Below are positions 17,863-28,090 of a stretch of 64,000 nt of DNA, one piece after another (the stretch's first letter is position 1; every line of letters begins with the position of its first letter). The stretch comes from Mammaliicoccus lentus. Lineage in GTDB: Bacteria > Bacillota > Bacilli > Staphylococcales > Staphylococcaceae. A program made the position numbers and the translations under genes. The stretch spans positions 1 to 64,000 of the forward strand of contig NZ_PPRS01000073.1 in NCBI RefSeq assembly GCF_002902755.1, in the 5' to 3' direction. Under the pieces are notes generated by a model, which did not search any database, had not been told where the DNA came from, and worked only from the letters and a program-made list of their open reading frames with translations.

Positions 17863-17988
17863 CATCTTCGGGGTTTGGTGTAATTCCATACCGGCGGTAA
17901 TAGCCCGCGACCCAATGTGATTAATTTCATATTGGCTGACTTAGTGTAAATCTAAGGCCGACAGTAAAAGTCTGGATGGGAGAAGATG
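17863..17988 (+). ncRNA. FMN riboswitch (RFN element)
   Basis: The aptamer is closed by P1, CATCTTC (17863-17869) with GAAGATG (17982-17988). It contains the highly conserved core ACCGGCGGTAATAGCCCGCGA and the 3' part GTCTGGATGGGAGAAG. It precedes the riboflavin transporter gene, which is the expected partner. Control looks translational (see the sequestering stem at 18034-18062). Confidence 0.96.
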
Positions 17989-18033
17989 GAGGAATAATCT
18001 AGCACGCGCTAGGTTTATTTAGCTATTGCTTTT

Positions 18034-18062
18034 CCTCCTATTCTAACGAGATGAATGGGAGG
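18034..18062 (+). promoter_or_regulatory. Ribosome-site sequestering stem of the FMN riboswitch
   Basis: CCTCCTATTC (18034-18043) pairs over 10 bp, with one G-T, with GAATGGGAGG (18053-18062), which contains the ribU ribosome site. There is no T run after it. The expression platform is therefore expected to block translation when FMN is bound. Confidence 0.75.
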
Positions 18063-18069
18063 AGTTATT

Positions 18070-18618
18070 ATGTCTAACGATAACAAAACTAAGCGCTTAC
18101 TAACGGTAAGTATGCTAATCGCAATTAGCTTTATTTTGATGTTTTTAAAATTTCCTTTACCATTTTTACCACCATATTTAACTATGGATTTTAGTGATGT
18201 TCCCGTTTTAGTGGCGACATTCACATTCGGTCCGGTTTCAGGAATTTTAGTTGCACTATTCAAAAATATTTTTAACTTTTTAATTGTATCTCATGAACCA
18301 ATTGGAAATACAGCAAACTTTTTAGCTTCTGTATGTTTAATACTTCCAACTTACTATTTTTATAAGATGAAAAAGTCTAAATTATTCATGATGTACGGTT
18401 TGGCAATAGGTGTTATATTGATGACGATATTAATGAGCGTATTGAACTACTTCGTATTATTGCCACTATATGGCCAAATAATGAACCTTGCAGATTTAGC
18501 ACACAATTTAAAAGCAATCGTATCAGCAGGTATTATACCTTTTAATATCATCAAAGGTGTCATCATAGCAATCATCTATATATTGATATTTGATAAATTG
18601 AAAACAATAACAAGATAG
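18070..18618 (+). CDS. ribU: Riboflavin ECF transporter substrate-binding protein RibU
   Basis: The S-component of an ECF transporter that imports riboflavin. From ATG 18070, after GGGAGGAG, it has 182 residues and about six membrane helices. The early segment FPLPFLPPYLTMDFSDVPVL is characteristic of RibU. The energising EcfAA'T genes are not in this window. The upstream FMN riboswitch fixes the substrate assignment. Confidence 0.95.
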   Translation: MSNDNKTKRLLTVSMLIAISFILMFLKFPLPFLPPYLTMDFSDVPVLVATFTFGPVSGILVALFKNIFNFLIVSHEPIGNTANFLASVCLILPTYYFYKMKKSKLFMMYGLAIGVILMTILMSVLNYFVLLPLYGQIMNLADLAHNLKAIVSAGIIPFNIIKGVIIAIIYILIFDKLKTITR

Positions 18619-18630
18619 AAAACAAATAAG

Positions 18631-18690
18631 AAAAGCTGAGACAGAAATAAATGTCTCAGCTTTTTACTAGTAGGAGATTTCTGTCCCATA
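18631..18690. repeat. Short minus-strand member of the three-hairpin repeat family, with terminator
   Basis: AAAAGCTGAGACA (18631-18643) pairs with TGTCTCAGCTTTT (18652-18664) and acts as the ribU terminator. Just after it, GGAGATTTCTGTCCCA (18672-18687) is the reverse complement of the GGGACAGAAATCT start of the element at 51.1 kb. It therefore looks like a reduced, inverted copy lacking the central hairpin. Confidence 0.6.
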
Positions 18691-18772
18691 GTATATGGTT
18701 CTAATGTGTAAGAAATTTGAGGGAAGCTTAGACGCTTCTTATTGGATTAACCCTAATTCAAAAACATAAATA

Positions 18773-18816
18773 AAAGTTCCTAACCCGTTAACGAAAACAG
18801 GTTAGGAACTTTATTT
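18773..18816. terminator. Bidirectional terminator before the ferredoxin gene
   Basis: AAAGTTCCTAACC (18773-18785) is a perfect complement to GGTTAGGAACTTT (18800-18812). It serves the minus-strand ferredoxin gene, though about 70 bp beyond its stop. Confidence 0.85.
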
Positions 18817-18888
18817 TGAGTAAGGATTTATTATCCTAAGTTCATTTATTTTTGAGAAAGACATTTAAGTCTTATACTCTTATATATA

Positions 18889-19182
<294 letters not shown>

Positions 19183-19241
19183 CTATTTTAGTGATTACAT
19201 GTATATTTTTCAACATTTTTATATTAAATGAGGTGACTTAA

Positions 19242-20192
19242 TTGCAAGAGATAATAATGAAAACACTCTCTATGAAACACGAACTCAAAACTAATAAAAG
19301 TATTTATAATATTCTTATCGGTAAAAAGTCTCACCAAACATATTTTGATGCTACAATTGAACATCTTAAACTCTATTATGGTTGTTTACCAAATTTAAAA
19401 TATCATCACTTTGAATCGATTATAGAAAATGGATCATACTCACAATATAAGCCAATTAAAGCCAACACTTTTTATGAACAAGCTTATCAAACAATTCAAA
19501 CGATTTTATTGGTTATACAAATGGTTAGTCATAAAAAGCATGACCATTCCTTCTATCAACCAATTATCAATGATAAATCTATTCAATTCAAGGCAAAAGA
19601 ATTATACACATTTATTAAAAATGATAAATTCGATTTATTTATAAATGAAATTTACGAATTATTAGAAGAAATAGAAAATGAATTTAATACCGTATACGTA
19701 CATTATTTATTGACAGGATTTGGTGAAACGCCCTACACAATAGAACAAATATCACTTCTTGAACATATTCCTGTACTAGAGTTAAAGTCACAATTAATAC
19801 AAGAATTTCAATATATTCAAAAGTGTTTAGAAAATAGCGAGAAATATCCGATTTTATCGAAAATTAAATTTGAAGCCAGTTTAAATTATCAAACTTTAAC
19901 AACTTTTCAATTATTAAATCAGACAACGAATATTGAAAGATTAGCAGAATTAAAAAACGTGAAGACTCATACAATACACGATCACATTATTGAAATGTAT
20001 ATTAAAGGTTATTTAATCGATAAATCTCTATACATAGATGACGAAACTTACGTCAATTTTATAGAAGTATTTGAAGAAAAGCCTAACCAAAATTTAAAAT
20101 ATTATTATGAGAAACTTGAAAATTTAAGTTACTTTGAAATTAAATTAATGTACGTTATTTATGCAATGGAGGAAATCTATGTTAAAAGATGA
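19242..20192 (+). CDS. ypbB: YpbB-like helix-turn-helix protein
   Basis: A 316-residue protein in the position of B. subtilis ypbB, immediately before a RecQ-type helicase. It is rich in helices with no membrane segment. The C-terminal part (about 225-265, LAELKNVKTHTIHDHIIEMY) resembles the helicase-associated HTH domain seen at the end of some RecQ proteins, so it may act with the neighbouring helicase. Start is TTG 19242 after GAGGTGA. It overlaps the helicase gene by 14 bp. Confidence 0.75.
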   Translation: MQEIIMKTLSMKHELKTNKSIYNILIGKKSHQTYFDATIEHLKLYYGCLPNLKYHHFESIIENGSYSQYKPIKANTFYEQAYQTIQTILLVIQMVSHKKHDHSFYQPIINDKSIQFKAKELYTFIKNDKFDLFINEIYELLEEIENEFNTVYVHYLLTGFGETPYTIEQISLLEHIPVLELKSQLIQEFQYIQKCLENSEKYPILSKIKFEASLNYQTLTTFQLLNQTTNIERLAELKNVKTHTIHDHIIEMYIKGYLIDKSLYIDDETYVNFIEVFEEKPNQNLKYYYEKLENLSYFEIKLMYVIYAMEEIYVKR

Positions 20193-21552
20193 ACTGAAAA
20201 AATATTTTGGTTATGATGATTTTAGAAATGGTCAAGAAGAAACGATACAATATATTTTAGATAGACATGATGTATTAAGCATACTTTCTACAGGAGCAGG
20301 GAAAAGTTTATGCTATCAATTGCCTGCTTATATTACTGGAGGTAGTGTTCTTGTCATTTCACCCCTTATTTCTTTGATGGATGATCAAGTAGCTCAAATG
20401 AAAATAAATGGCGAAAAAAATGTTATCGCCATTCATTCAGCACTTTCTAAAGAAGAAAAAGACGAAGTATTTCGCAATTTAAACAAATATCAATTTATTT
20501 TCTGTAGTCCTGAATTTATATGTGAAAATCATAATTTTAATCATTTTAGAAATTTATCTTTAAAATATATTGTAATAGACGAAGCACATTGCTTAAGTGA
20601 ATGGGGATTCGATTTTAGACCTCACTATGCATTAATCTCAAAAGTTACAAATTATTTCAATGATGCTCAAGTAATTGCATTAACGGCTACATTAACAGAT
20701 AAGATGTTTAACGACATTGAAAAAATCACAAATAGAAAGTTCAAGTTACACAAAGAAAGTTTAAATCGTGAAAATATAATGTATCATCATTTTAATTTTT
20801 CGAGCGAAGACGATAAAGAGAATTGGTTGTTAAAAGAAATTAAAAAAACCGGTCCTACAATTATTTATGTTTCTTCAAAGAAAAAATGTCATGAGCTTGC
20901 TGAAAAAATTTATAAAGCAGGTTATCTAACAGGGATATATCATGGGGATTTGGATTATCAAGAAAGAACCACTGTACAATCACAATTTATTCATAATGAT
21001 ATTAAAATTATTGTCGCTACCAGCGCTTTTGGAATGGGGATTAATAAGCAAGATGTAAGAACGGTAATCCATTATCATTTATCAACTTCTCCTTCAAAAT
21101 ATGTACAAGAAGTGGGGAGAGCTGGACGAGATGGTAGACCATCTCAAGCAATCAGTTTATATACAGATAGAGATTTAATGATATTGAACCATTTAGCAAA
21201 TGAAAATAGTTTAGATATTGATGTGCTTAATTTGTTTGAAGAAGGGTATCAAATAAATGAGGAACTTTCTAGAAATATTCAGTTCCTTTTAGAGTTATAT
21301 CCTATGGAACAATTAAAGCAAAAAATATTAAAAGAACAAGAACAAAAATTTAATGCTTATCGTTACATATTAAATTATATAAGGCTAGAATCATGCCGAA
21401 GAATATATTTATTAAAGTATTTTGATGAATATGTGAAACAAGATAATCATTGTTGTGACAATTGTAAGAATGTTGAATTGCTAAATGAACCAAATAAAAA
21501 AGAAGTAAAACAGAAGACCACATTCAAAGAAAGATTAAATGCAATATTTTAA
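20179..21552 (+). CDS. recQ: RecQ-family ATP-dependent DNA helicase (RecS-like)
   Basis: A 3'-5' DNA helicase of 457 residues. Motif I is STGAGKSLCYQLP, motif II DEAHCLSEWGFDF, motif III TATLTD and motif VI QEVGRAGRDGRPS. C-terminal cysteines, CCDNC, finish a RecQ-Ct zinc site. There is no HRDC domain, so it resembles the shorter B. subtilis RecS (YpbC) rather than full RecQ. I chose ATG 20179 because GGAGG is 7 nt upstream. It is coupled to ypbB. Confidence 0.9.
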   Translation: MLKDELKKYFGYDDFRNGQEETIQYILDRHDVLSILSTGAGKSLCYQLPAYITGGSVLVISPLISLMDDQVAQMKINGEKNVIAIHSALSKEEKDEVFRNLNKYQFIFCSPEFICENHNFNHFRNLSLKYIVIDEAHCLSEWGFDFRPHYALISKVTNYFNDAQVIALTATLTDKMFNDIEKITNRKFKLHKESLNRENIMYHHFNFSSEDDKENWLLKEIKKTGPTIIYVSSKKKCHELAEKIYKAGYLTGIYHGDLDYQERTTVQSQFIHNDIKIIVATSAFGMGINKQDVRTVIHYHLSTSPSKYVQEVGRAGRDGRPSQAISLYTDRDLMILNHLANENSLDIDVLNLFEEGYQINEELSRNIQFLLELYPMEQLKQKILKEQEQKFNAYRYILNYIRLESCRRIYLLKYFDEYVKQDNHCCDNCKNVELLNEPNKKEVKQKTTFKERLNAIF

Positions 21553-21648
21553 TAGGATTGCTTTACTTGGTAAGTTGAACAGGGATATAATAAAGTATAC
21601 TAAATATTAAGTATATAAATTTAAAAAGATAATGAAGAGGTGAGTTTA

Positions 21649-23169
21649 TTGTCTAAAGATAATTTCAAAGACGAATTCGAGAAAAGTCGTCAACCGATAG
21701 AGCGAACTGAAGACAAAGCAGATCAAGAACTAAATGATTCTCAAGAAGATGTTAAAGAGAATCAAAATAATCAAGATAATCAATCTAGTCGGAAAGAAAG
21801 CAGAAAACAAAATAGACAGCAAAAGAAAGACAAACAACAGTATCCTCCAAGAGGCGCGTTAAGAAGACAACGAAGAAAAGAAGAAGCGCAAAAACAAGCT
21901 TCACAACCTAAAGAAACAGATAAAAGCACTGATCAAGTTGAACAAAAGCAAGATAAGAATCATAAAGGTGCAGCAGCAGGCGCTGCTGGAGTTGCAGGAG
22001 CAACGGGCGCTGTAAATGCAAACAAAAATTCTAAAAAATCTTTAACAGATAAACCTGAAAAAGATACAGACGATAAAAATCAAAAAGGCAAACAAAACAA
22101 AAAAGGTAAAGTTGCAGGAACAGCAGCGGCTGGCGCAGCTACATCTTCTCAATCTGGAAATGCTTCTCCAAAGGATAAAGACGAAACATCTAAAGATACA
22201 AATAAAGAAGATAAAGGTTCTAATAAGAAAAAAGCAGCTGGAGCGGCTGCTGTAGGCGCTGGAGCAGCTGGAGCGGCAGGTTTAGTAGCTAATTCTAAAA
22301 ATAATAGTGCTGCTGAAACAGATTCAAAGAAAGATAATAAAGATCATTCTAATAAGAAGAAAGGTGCAGCAGCTGGTGCCGCAGGAGCGACAGGTGCAGC
22401 CGGTGCAGCCGGAGCATCTGGTGGTGGAGGAACACCTCCAAATGGCGGAAGCGGAAACGGCGGTAATGGAAATGGTGATGGTTCAAACAAGTTTAAAAAA
22501 GCCATTATACCAATCGTTGCAGCAATATTGATACTTGGTGCTTTAGCAATATTCTTAGGCACATATTTAAACGGTACAAATAATGATAATGGTAAAGAAT
22601 TAGCAGAAAAGACATCTCAGACAAATAGCGATGCTAAGAAAAAAGCTGACGAGCAAGCTGAAAAAGATAGAAAAAATAAAGAAGAAGACGATAAATCTAA
22701 TAAATCATCAGATGAAGATAAACAATCAAGCGATGATAGTGATAAATCATCTAATAGTTCAAATGATGATAGCAATTCGAATAATGATAATAGTGACAGT
22801 AATGAAAATGCTAGTGATGACGCTTCTAATAACAACCAAGCTTCACAACCAGACCAAAATAGCGATCAAAACGTAAATCAATACGGTCAAAATTCAGATT
22901 CAAGCAATGATGATGTTCAAAATGCAGCTGATGATGCAGCGAACAATCAGAATGGGCAAAATGGTCAAAACGCCCAAAATAACCAAAACAATCAGTCTAA
23001 TCAAAGTCAAGGCCAAGAATCTCATACTGTAACTGGTAAAGAGAACTTGTACCGAATTGCTATACAATATTATGGTAACGGTTCAGCTGAAAACGTTGAA
23101 AAAATTAGACAAGCAAATGGTATTTCTGGAAACAGTATTTCTCAAGGTCAAGATTTAGTAATACCATAG
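21649..23169 (+). CDS. ebpS: Elastin-binding protein EbpS (LysM membrane protein)
   Basis: A 506-residue cell-surface protein. The long hydrophilic N-terminal part (Lys, Gln, Asp rich) holds four Lys plus Ala/Gly modules such as [17 protein letters not shown]. One membrane helix (about 281-303, [20 protein letters not shown]) follows, then an Asp/Ser/Asn-rich linker and a C-terminal LysM domain (about 458-506, [20 protein letters not shown]). Start is TTG 21649 after GAGGTGA, matching the MSxNFKDxFEK beginning of S. aureus EbpS. Elastin binding is known for S. aureus, inferred here. Confidence 0.92.
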   Translation: MSKDNFKDEFEKSRQPIERTEDKADQELNDSQEDVKENQNNQDNQSSRKESRKQNRQQKKDKQQYPPRGALRRQRRKEEAQKQASQPKETDKSTDQVEQKQDKNHKGAAAGAAGVAGATGAVNANKNSKKSLTDKPEKDTDDKNQKGKQNKKGKVAGTAAAGAATSSQSGNASPKDKDETSKDTNKEDKGSNKKKAAGAAAVGAGAAGAAGLVANSKNNSAAETDSKKDNKDHSNKKKGAAAGAAGATGAAGAAGASGGGGTPPNGGSGNGGNGNGDGSNKFKKAIIPIVAAILILGALAIFLGTYLNGTNNDNGKELAEKTSQTNSDAKKKADEQAEKDRKNKEEDDKSNKSSDEDKQSSDDSDKSSNSSNDDSNSNNDNSDSNENASDDASNNNQASQPDQNSDQNVNQYGQNSDSSNDDVQNAADDAANNQNGQNGQNAQNNQNNQSNQSQGQESHTVTGKENLYRIAIQYYGNGSAENVEKIRQANGISGNSISQGQDLVIP

Positions 23170-23193
23170 ACATCAATTAAAGGGGATGGAATT

Positions 23194-23832
23194 ATGTATT
23201 TATCAAATATTATGATACCTAAAGAAAAATGTTACATCGCACATCCAAAAGATACGATTCATTCAGCATTAGATAAGTTAGAACATCATGGTATCGACGG
23301 TTTACCAGTTGTTGAACATGGCAAGTATATCGGGATGATTACACGTTACAGTATTTTTAGACATTACTTTTTTAAAAAGGAAAATGTATCAAGAGATAAT
23401 TTCATTGATGATACAATAATTGAAGATATACTGACGATTGACTTGCATTCACTTAATGAAAACTTAGTCGTTGAAGAAGCATTGTTGAACTTGCAAGATT
23501 TTCCGATTATTGCTGTAGTTAACGATGATAAAGACTTCCTTGGAATTGTGACAAGATATGATGTAATGGAACAATTTAAGTCAGCATTCGGTATGAAGCA
23601 AAAAGGGGTAAGAATTGCGATTACTTCAGTGGATGCTGAAGGTAGAATTAAGCGACTATCTAATATTATTGCAAAATATAAATTAAACACTATTTCATTT
23701 GTAACATTTGATGAAACAGACAAAATGTATCGTCGTATGATTATTAAAGTTGAAAAGACAGATAACATTAAAAAATTCATTAAGTATTTATCTAGAAACG
23801 GATTCAAAGTTCTAGATGTAACTGAAGACTAA
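23194..23832 (+). CDS. CBS-pair protein with C-terminal ACT-like domain (AcuB-like)
   Basis: 212 residues: two CBS domains (about 1-60 and 75-135) that usually bind adenine nucleotides such as AMP or cyclic di-AMP, then an ACT-like domain (about 140-208). The order matches AcuB-type proteins of Bacillus, though the genomic neighbourhood does not. GGGGAT precedes the ATG. It follows ebpS by 24 bp and ends in a clear terminator. The ligand and regulated process are unknown. Confidence 0.75.
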   Translation: MYLSNIMIPKEKCYIAHPKDTIHSALDKLEHHGIDGLPVVEHGKYIGMITRYSIFRHYFFKKENVSRDNFIDDTIIEDILTIDLHSLNENLVVEEALLNLQDFPIIAVVNDDKDFLGIVTRYDVMEQFKSAFGMKQKGVRIAITSVDAEGRIKRLSNIIAKYKLNTISFVTFDETDKMYRRMIIKVEKTDNIKKFIKYLSRNGFKVLDVTED

Positions 23833-23840
23833 GAAAAATA

Positions 23841-23880
23841 GAGCCCAGGACAATTATTTATGTCTTGGGCTCATTTTATT
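23841..23880 (+). terminator. Terminator after the CBS gene
   Basis: GAGCCCAGGACA (23841-23852) pairs with TGTCTTGGGCTC (23861-23872), with a T-rich tail. Confidence 0.88.
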
Positions 23881-23937
23881 TTATTTATAGCTCTTTATTG
23901 ATATAATTATCAAGGTATATTATAAGGAGTGAAATAA

Positions 23938-24924
23938 ATGCAAGAATTTGAAAGCCTAATAATTGGTGGTGGACCATGTGGCTTAAGTGCAGCCATTGAA
24001 CAAAAACGTCAAGGTATAAACGCTGTAGTAATTGAAAAAGGGAACGTTGTAGATGCTATATATCATTACCCTACGCATCAGACATTCTTTTCATCAAGTG
24101 AAAAACTTGGTATCGGTGATGTACCTTTTATCGTTGAAGACTTAAAACCTAAAAGAAACCAAGCACTTGTTTATTACAGAGAAGTGGTTAAACATCATCA
24201 ATTAGATGTAAGAACATTCGAAGAAGTATTAACTGTAAAAAAAGTTGATAATCGATTTTTAGTATCAACAACTAAACAAACTTATAAAGTTAGATTTTTA
24301 ACTGTAGCAACAGGATATTATGGTCAGCATAATGAATTAGATGTAGAAGGCCAAGAGTTAGATAAAGTTATGCATTACTTTAAAGAAGCACATCCGTACT
24401 TTAATCAAGACGTTGTAATCGTAGGCGGCAAAAACTCTGCAGTAGATGCTGCTATCGAGTTAGAAAAAGCGGGTGCAAATGTAACAGTAATTTATCGTGG
24501 ATCAGAATACTCTAAAAGTATAAAACCTTGGATTTTACCTAACTTTGAATCATTGGTAAATCACGAAAAGATTACCATGCATTTCAACAGTGAAGTTGAG
24601 CACATTGACGAAGAGACTTTAACGTATAATCAAGATGGTAAATCATATACAATTACGAATGATTTTGTATTTGCAATGATTGGTTACCACCCAGATTATA
24701 AGTTCTTAGAATCATGTGGTATTGATACAATAACTAATGAATATGGCACAGCGCCTTCATACAATAAAGATACCATGGAATCAAATGTTGAAAATCTATT
24801 TATAGCTGGTGTAATAGCAGCTGGTAATGATGCCAACACAATCTTTATTGAAAATGGTAAATATCATGGTGGTACAATCGCACAAGAAATAGCTAGAAAA
24901 AAGCAAACACCACTGGAATCATAA
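23938..24924 (+). CDS. ypdA: Bacillithiol disulfide reductase YpdA
   Basis: A FAD/NADPH-dependent reductase that regenerates bacillithiol from its disulfide. The 328 residues have an N-terminal FAD motif (IIGGGPCGLSAAIEQ) and a second nucleotide-binding motif for NADPH (VVIVGGKNSAVDAAIELEKAG). The Cys in GGGPCG is the conserved cysteine of YpdA. Length matches. bshA at 43.8 kb belongs to the same thiol system. AAGGAG precedes the ATG. It is convergent with ansA. Confidence 0.93.
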   Translation: MQEFESLIIGGGPCGLSAAIEQKRQGINAVVIEKGNVVDAIYHYPTHQTFFSSSEKLGIGDVPFIVEDLKPKRNQALVYYREVVKHHQLDVRTFEEVLTVKKVDNRFLVSTTKQTYKVRFLTVATGYYGQHNELDVEGQELDKVMHYFKEAHPYFNQDVVIVGGKNSAVDAAIELEKAGANVTVIYRGSEYSKSIKPWILPNFESLVNHEKITMHFNSEVEHIDEETLTYNQDGKSYTITNDFVFAMIGYHPDYKFLESCGIDTITNEYGTAPSYNKDTMESNVENLFIAGVIAAGNDANTIFIENGKYHGGTIAQEIARKKQTPLES

Positions 24925-24927
24925 AAC

Positions 24928-24972
24928 AAAATCCTTTTTGTGAGTAATACACTCATAAAAAGGATTTTTTAT
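24928..24972. terminator. Bidirectional terminator between ypdA and ansA
   Basis: The 17-nt arm at 24928-24944 pairs with 24951-24967 with one G-T pair; T runs lie on both strands. Confidence 0.88.
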
Positions 24973-24973
24973 T

Positions 24974-25942
24974 TTACGCGAAATATGTTTTCAATTGTTC
25001 TTTATTTAAATGATTACTTAAACCGACTAACAATTTTAATCGTGCTTTTTGACCATTTAAGCCGTTTGAGAAAATTAAGCCCATATTTTGAAGTTGTGAA
25101 CCTCCGCCTTCATACGCATATATACCATCTACTATTCCGTTAAAGGAACGAGATACGACTACTACTGGTATATGCGCATCCATTAACTTATGTAAGCCAT
25201 CTAGAGCAGTTGGGGGTAAATTACCTTGTCCGAGCGCTTCAACAACTAAACCATTGTATTGATGTTCTACAAAGAAATTAAATATATCACTAGATATGTC
25301 CATATGTGCTTTGATTAAGCCGATTTTGGTATTTGGGTTAATTTCAGGGTATTTCTTATAAGGAAAAGGTTGATGATGAAATATAACATGTGTCTTAGTT
25401 ACACTACCGATTGGTCCATAGTTAGGACTTTGGAAAGTACTCGTATTTGACGTATGCGTTTTTGTAACATTTTTAGCTGTATGAATTTCGTCATTAAAGA
25501 CGACCATGACACCTTTATTACGCGCTTCGTCTTCTGAAGCTACTTTTAATGCTGAAACATAATTATATAATCCGTCAGAACCAATTTCATTTGAAGATCT
25601 CATCGCACCAGTTAAAATAATTGGTAATGATGTATCTATTGTTAAATCTAACAAATATGCTGTTTCTTCCAAAGTATCTGTACCGTGCGTAATAACAAAA
25701 GCATCATATGCATCTTTTTCGATAGCATCAGTAATAATATTTTTTAAAATGATGATATAATCATTGTTCATATGTGGAGAAGGAACTTGGAAAGGATTAA
25801 TCTCTTCTATGTCTCCAAGTGATTGTATAAAAGCTTGATGCCTATGCATTGGATGCTCTTCGTTTGTTTCGACTTTACCTGTATCTTTATCTTCTGACAT
25901 GCTAATTGTTCCACCAGTATGAATTACTAAAATTCGCTTCAT
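24974..25942 (-). CDS. ansA: L-asparaginase
   Basis: It hydrolyses asparagine to aspartate and ammonia in the cytoplasm. From ATG 25942, preceded by AGGAGG on the minus strand, it has 322 residues, typical for type I. The two nucleophile/active-site motifs are visible: IHTGGTIS near the N-terminus and THGTDTLEETA near residue 85. A 20-codon in-frame upstream extension lacks a ribosome site and looks untranslated. It is divergent from cmk. Confidence 0.93.
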   Translation of the reverse strand: MKRILVIHTGGTISMSEDKDTGKVETNEEHPMHRHQAFIQSLGDIEEINPFQVPSPHMNNDYIIILKNIITDAIEKDAYDAFVITHGTDTLEETAYLLDLTIDTSLPIILTGAMRSSNEIGSDGLYNYVSALKVASEDEARNKGVMVVFNDEIHTAKNVTKTHTSNTSTFQSPNYGPIGSVTKTHVIFHHQPFPYKKYPEINPNTKIGLIKAHMDISSDIFNFFVEHQYNGLVVEALGQGNLPPTALDGLHKLMDAHIPVVVVSRSFNGIVDGIYAYEGGGSQLQNMGLIFSNGLNGQKARLKLLVGLSNHLNKEQLKTYFA

Positions 25943-25995
25943 ATCTTTCCTCCTGTTCATAAGTTTATAATTTATGATAAAATATATAAGATTAA

Positions 25996-26670
<675 letters not shown>

Positions 26671-26748
26671 ATAGTACGAATTTCTTGACAATTTAGCTTC
26701 TTTATAAGAAGTTAATATTAAGATATTTATTTTAAGGAGGCAATTTTG

Positions 26749-27906
26749 ATGACGGAAGAATTCAACGAATCCATGATAAATGAAGTGCAAGAAGGTGACA
26801 AAGTAAATGGTACGGTGCAACAAATTGAAGACAAACATGTAGTTGTACACATTGATGGTGGTAAATTTGATGGCATCATTCCAATAAGCCAACTGTCAAC
26901 TCAACACATCGAAACAGCTAATGAAGTCGTCAATATTGGTGATGAAATCGAAGCTTTCGTAACTAAAATTGAACAAAACGAAGAAAGCGGTCATTATATA
27001 TTATCTAAGCGTAAACTAGATGAAAATTTATCATATGACAAACTTCAAAAAATCCAAGAAAATGATGAAACAATTGAGGCTGAAGTAACAGAAGTAGTTA
27101 AAGGTGGACTAGTAGTAGATGCTGGTATAAGAGGTTTCATACCTGCTTCTTTAATTTCTGTTCATTATATCGAAGACTTCTCTGACTATTTAGGAAAAGT
27201 CTTAACATTAAAAGTAGAAGAACTTGATCAAACTAATAACAGAGTGATTCTAAGCCACAAGAAAGTGGAACAAGAATCATTAGACGTTAAGAAAGAAGCG
27301 TTATTAGACAATCTTTCTCAAGGAGACATTCTAGAAGGAAGAGTTGCTAGAATTGCTAACTTCGGTGCGTTTATTGACTTAGGTGGAGTAGATGGATTAG
27401 TGCACGTTTCTGAATTATCACATAATCATGTTAAAACGCCTGATGAAGTCGTTCAAGTTGGAGATAATGTAAAAGTTAAAGTAAGAGCTGTTGATCGTGA
27501 AGCGGAAAGAATCTCGCTTTCAATTAAAGATACTTTACCAAGTCCATTCGAACAAATCGAATCAGAATTTAATGTAGGCGATATTGTACCAGGTAAAGTT
27601 GTGCGTTTAGCTCAATTTGGTGCTTTTGTTGAAATTGCTGCTGGATTACAAGGTTTAGTTCACATATCTCAAATTAGCCACGAACACATTGGCAATCCTG
27701 AGGAAGTATTAGAAAAAGGTCAAAACGTTCAAGTGAAAATCTTAGGTATAGATAAAGACGAAGAAAGAATTTCATTATCTATTAAAGATACAATCGAACA
27801 AGAAACTGACTATGATGAATCATATTTAAATCAATCAGATTCAGATGAAGATAACCCTACATTAGGTGATGTTTTCGGAGACAAGTTAAAGAATTTCAAA
27901 CTATAA
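26749..27906 (+). CDS. rpsA: S1 RNA-binding domain protein (RpsA/YpfD)
   Basis: A 385-residue protein with four S1 domains, at about 15-82, 102-165, 186-255 and 271-340. The last two are clearest, with EGRVARIANFGAFIDLGG and PGKVVRLAQFGAFVEI. It binds single-stranded RNA. In low-GC Gram-positives this short S1 homologue is annotated as ribosomal protein S1, though it is not the same as the six-domain E. coli protein and may not be a firm ribosome component. AAGGAGG (26734-26740) sets ATG 26749. Confidence 0.92.
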   Translation: MTEEFNESMINEVQEGDKVNGTVQQIEDKHVVVHIDGGKFDGIIPISQLSTQHIETANEVVNIGDEIEAFVTKIEQNEESGHYILSKRKLDENLSYDKLQKIQENDETIEAEVTEVVKGGLVVDAGIRGFIPASLISVHYIEDFSDYLGKVLTLKVEELDQTNNRVILSHKKVEQESLDVKKEALLDNLSQGDILEGRVARIANFGAFIDLGGVDGLVHVSELSHNHVKTPDEVVQVGDNVKVKVRAVDREAERISLSIKDTLPSPFEQIESEFNVGDIVPGKVVRLAQFGAFVEIAAGLQGLVHISQISHEHIGNPEEVLEKGQNVQVKILGIDKDEERISLSIKDTIEQETDYDESYLNQSDSDEDNPTLGDVFGDKLKNFKL

Positions 27907-27926
27907 AATTATAGGATATGACATGA

Positions 27927-27975
27927 GACTGCTATTAGAGGAAGTAGACCTTTATTAGCAGTCGTTTTTATTTTT
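27927..27975 (+). terminator. Terminator after rpsA
   Basis: GACTGCTA (27927-27934) pairs with TAGCAGTC (27956-27963), followed by a long T-rich tail. Confidence 0.8.
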
Positions 27976-28090
27976 TACAACATTACATGATATGATAAAT
28001 TATTAAATTAAAGCTCTTTTTATATTTCATAGGCTAAATAGCGATGATATGTTAAAATAAAAAGGATTATGAATGAGAGGAAGACGGTTT

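Noticed and set aside
22344-22876. Long alternative-frame ORFs inside ebpS, on both strands
   Set aside because: They are low-complexity reflections of the Ala/Gly and Asp/Ser repeats of ebpS, with no ribosome sites.
26685-26718. Promoter directly before rpsA (TTGACA at 26685)
   Set aside because: The -35 is perfect, but no -10 lies at 16-18 bp spacing (TATAAG is 12 bp away, TAATAT 22 bp), so I did not list it as a feature.
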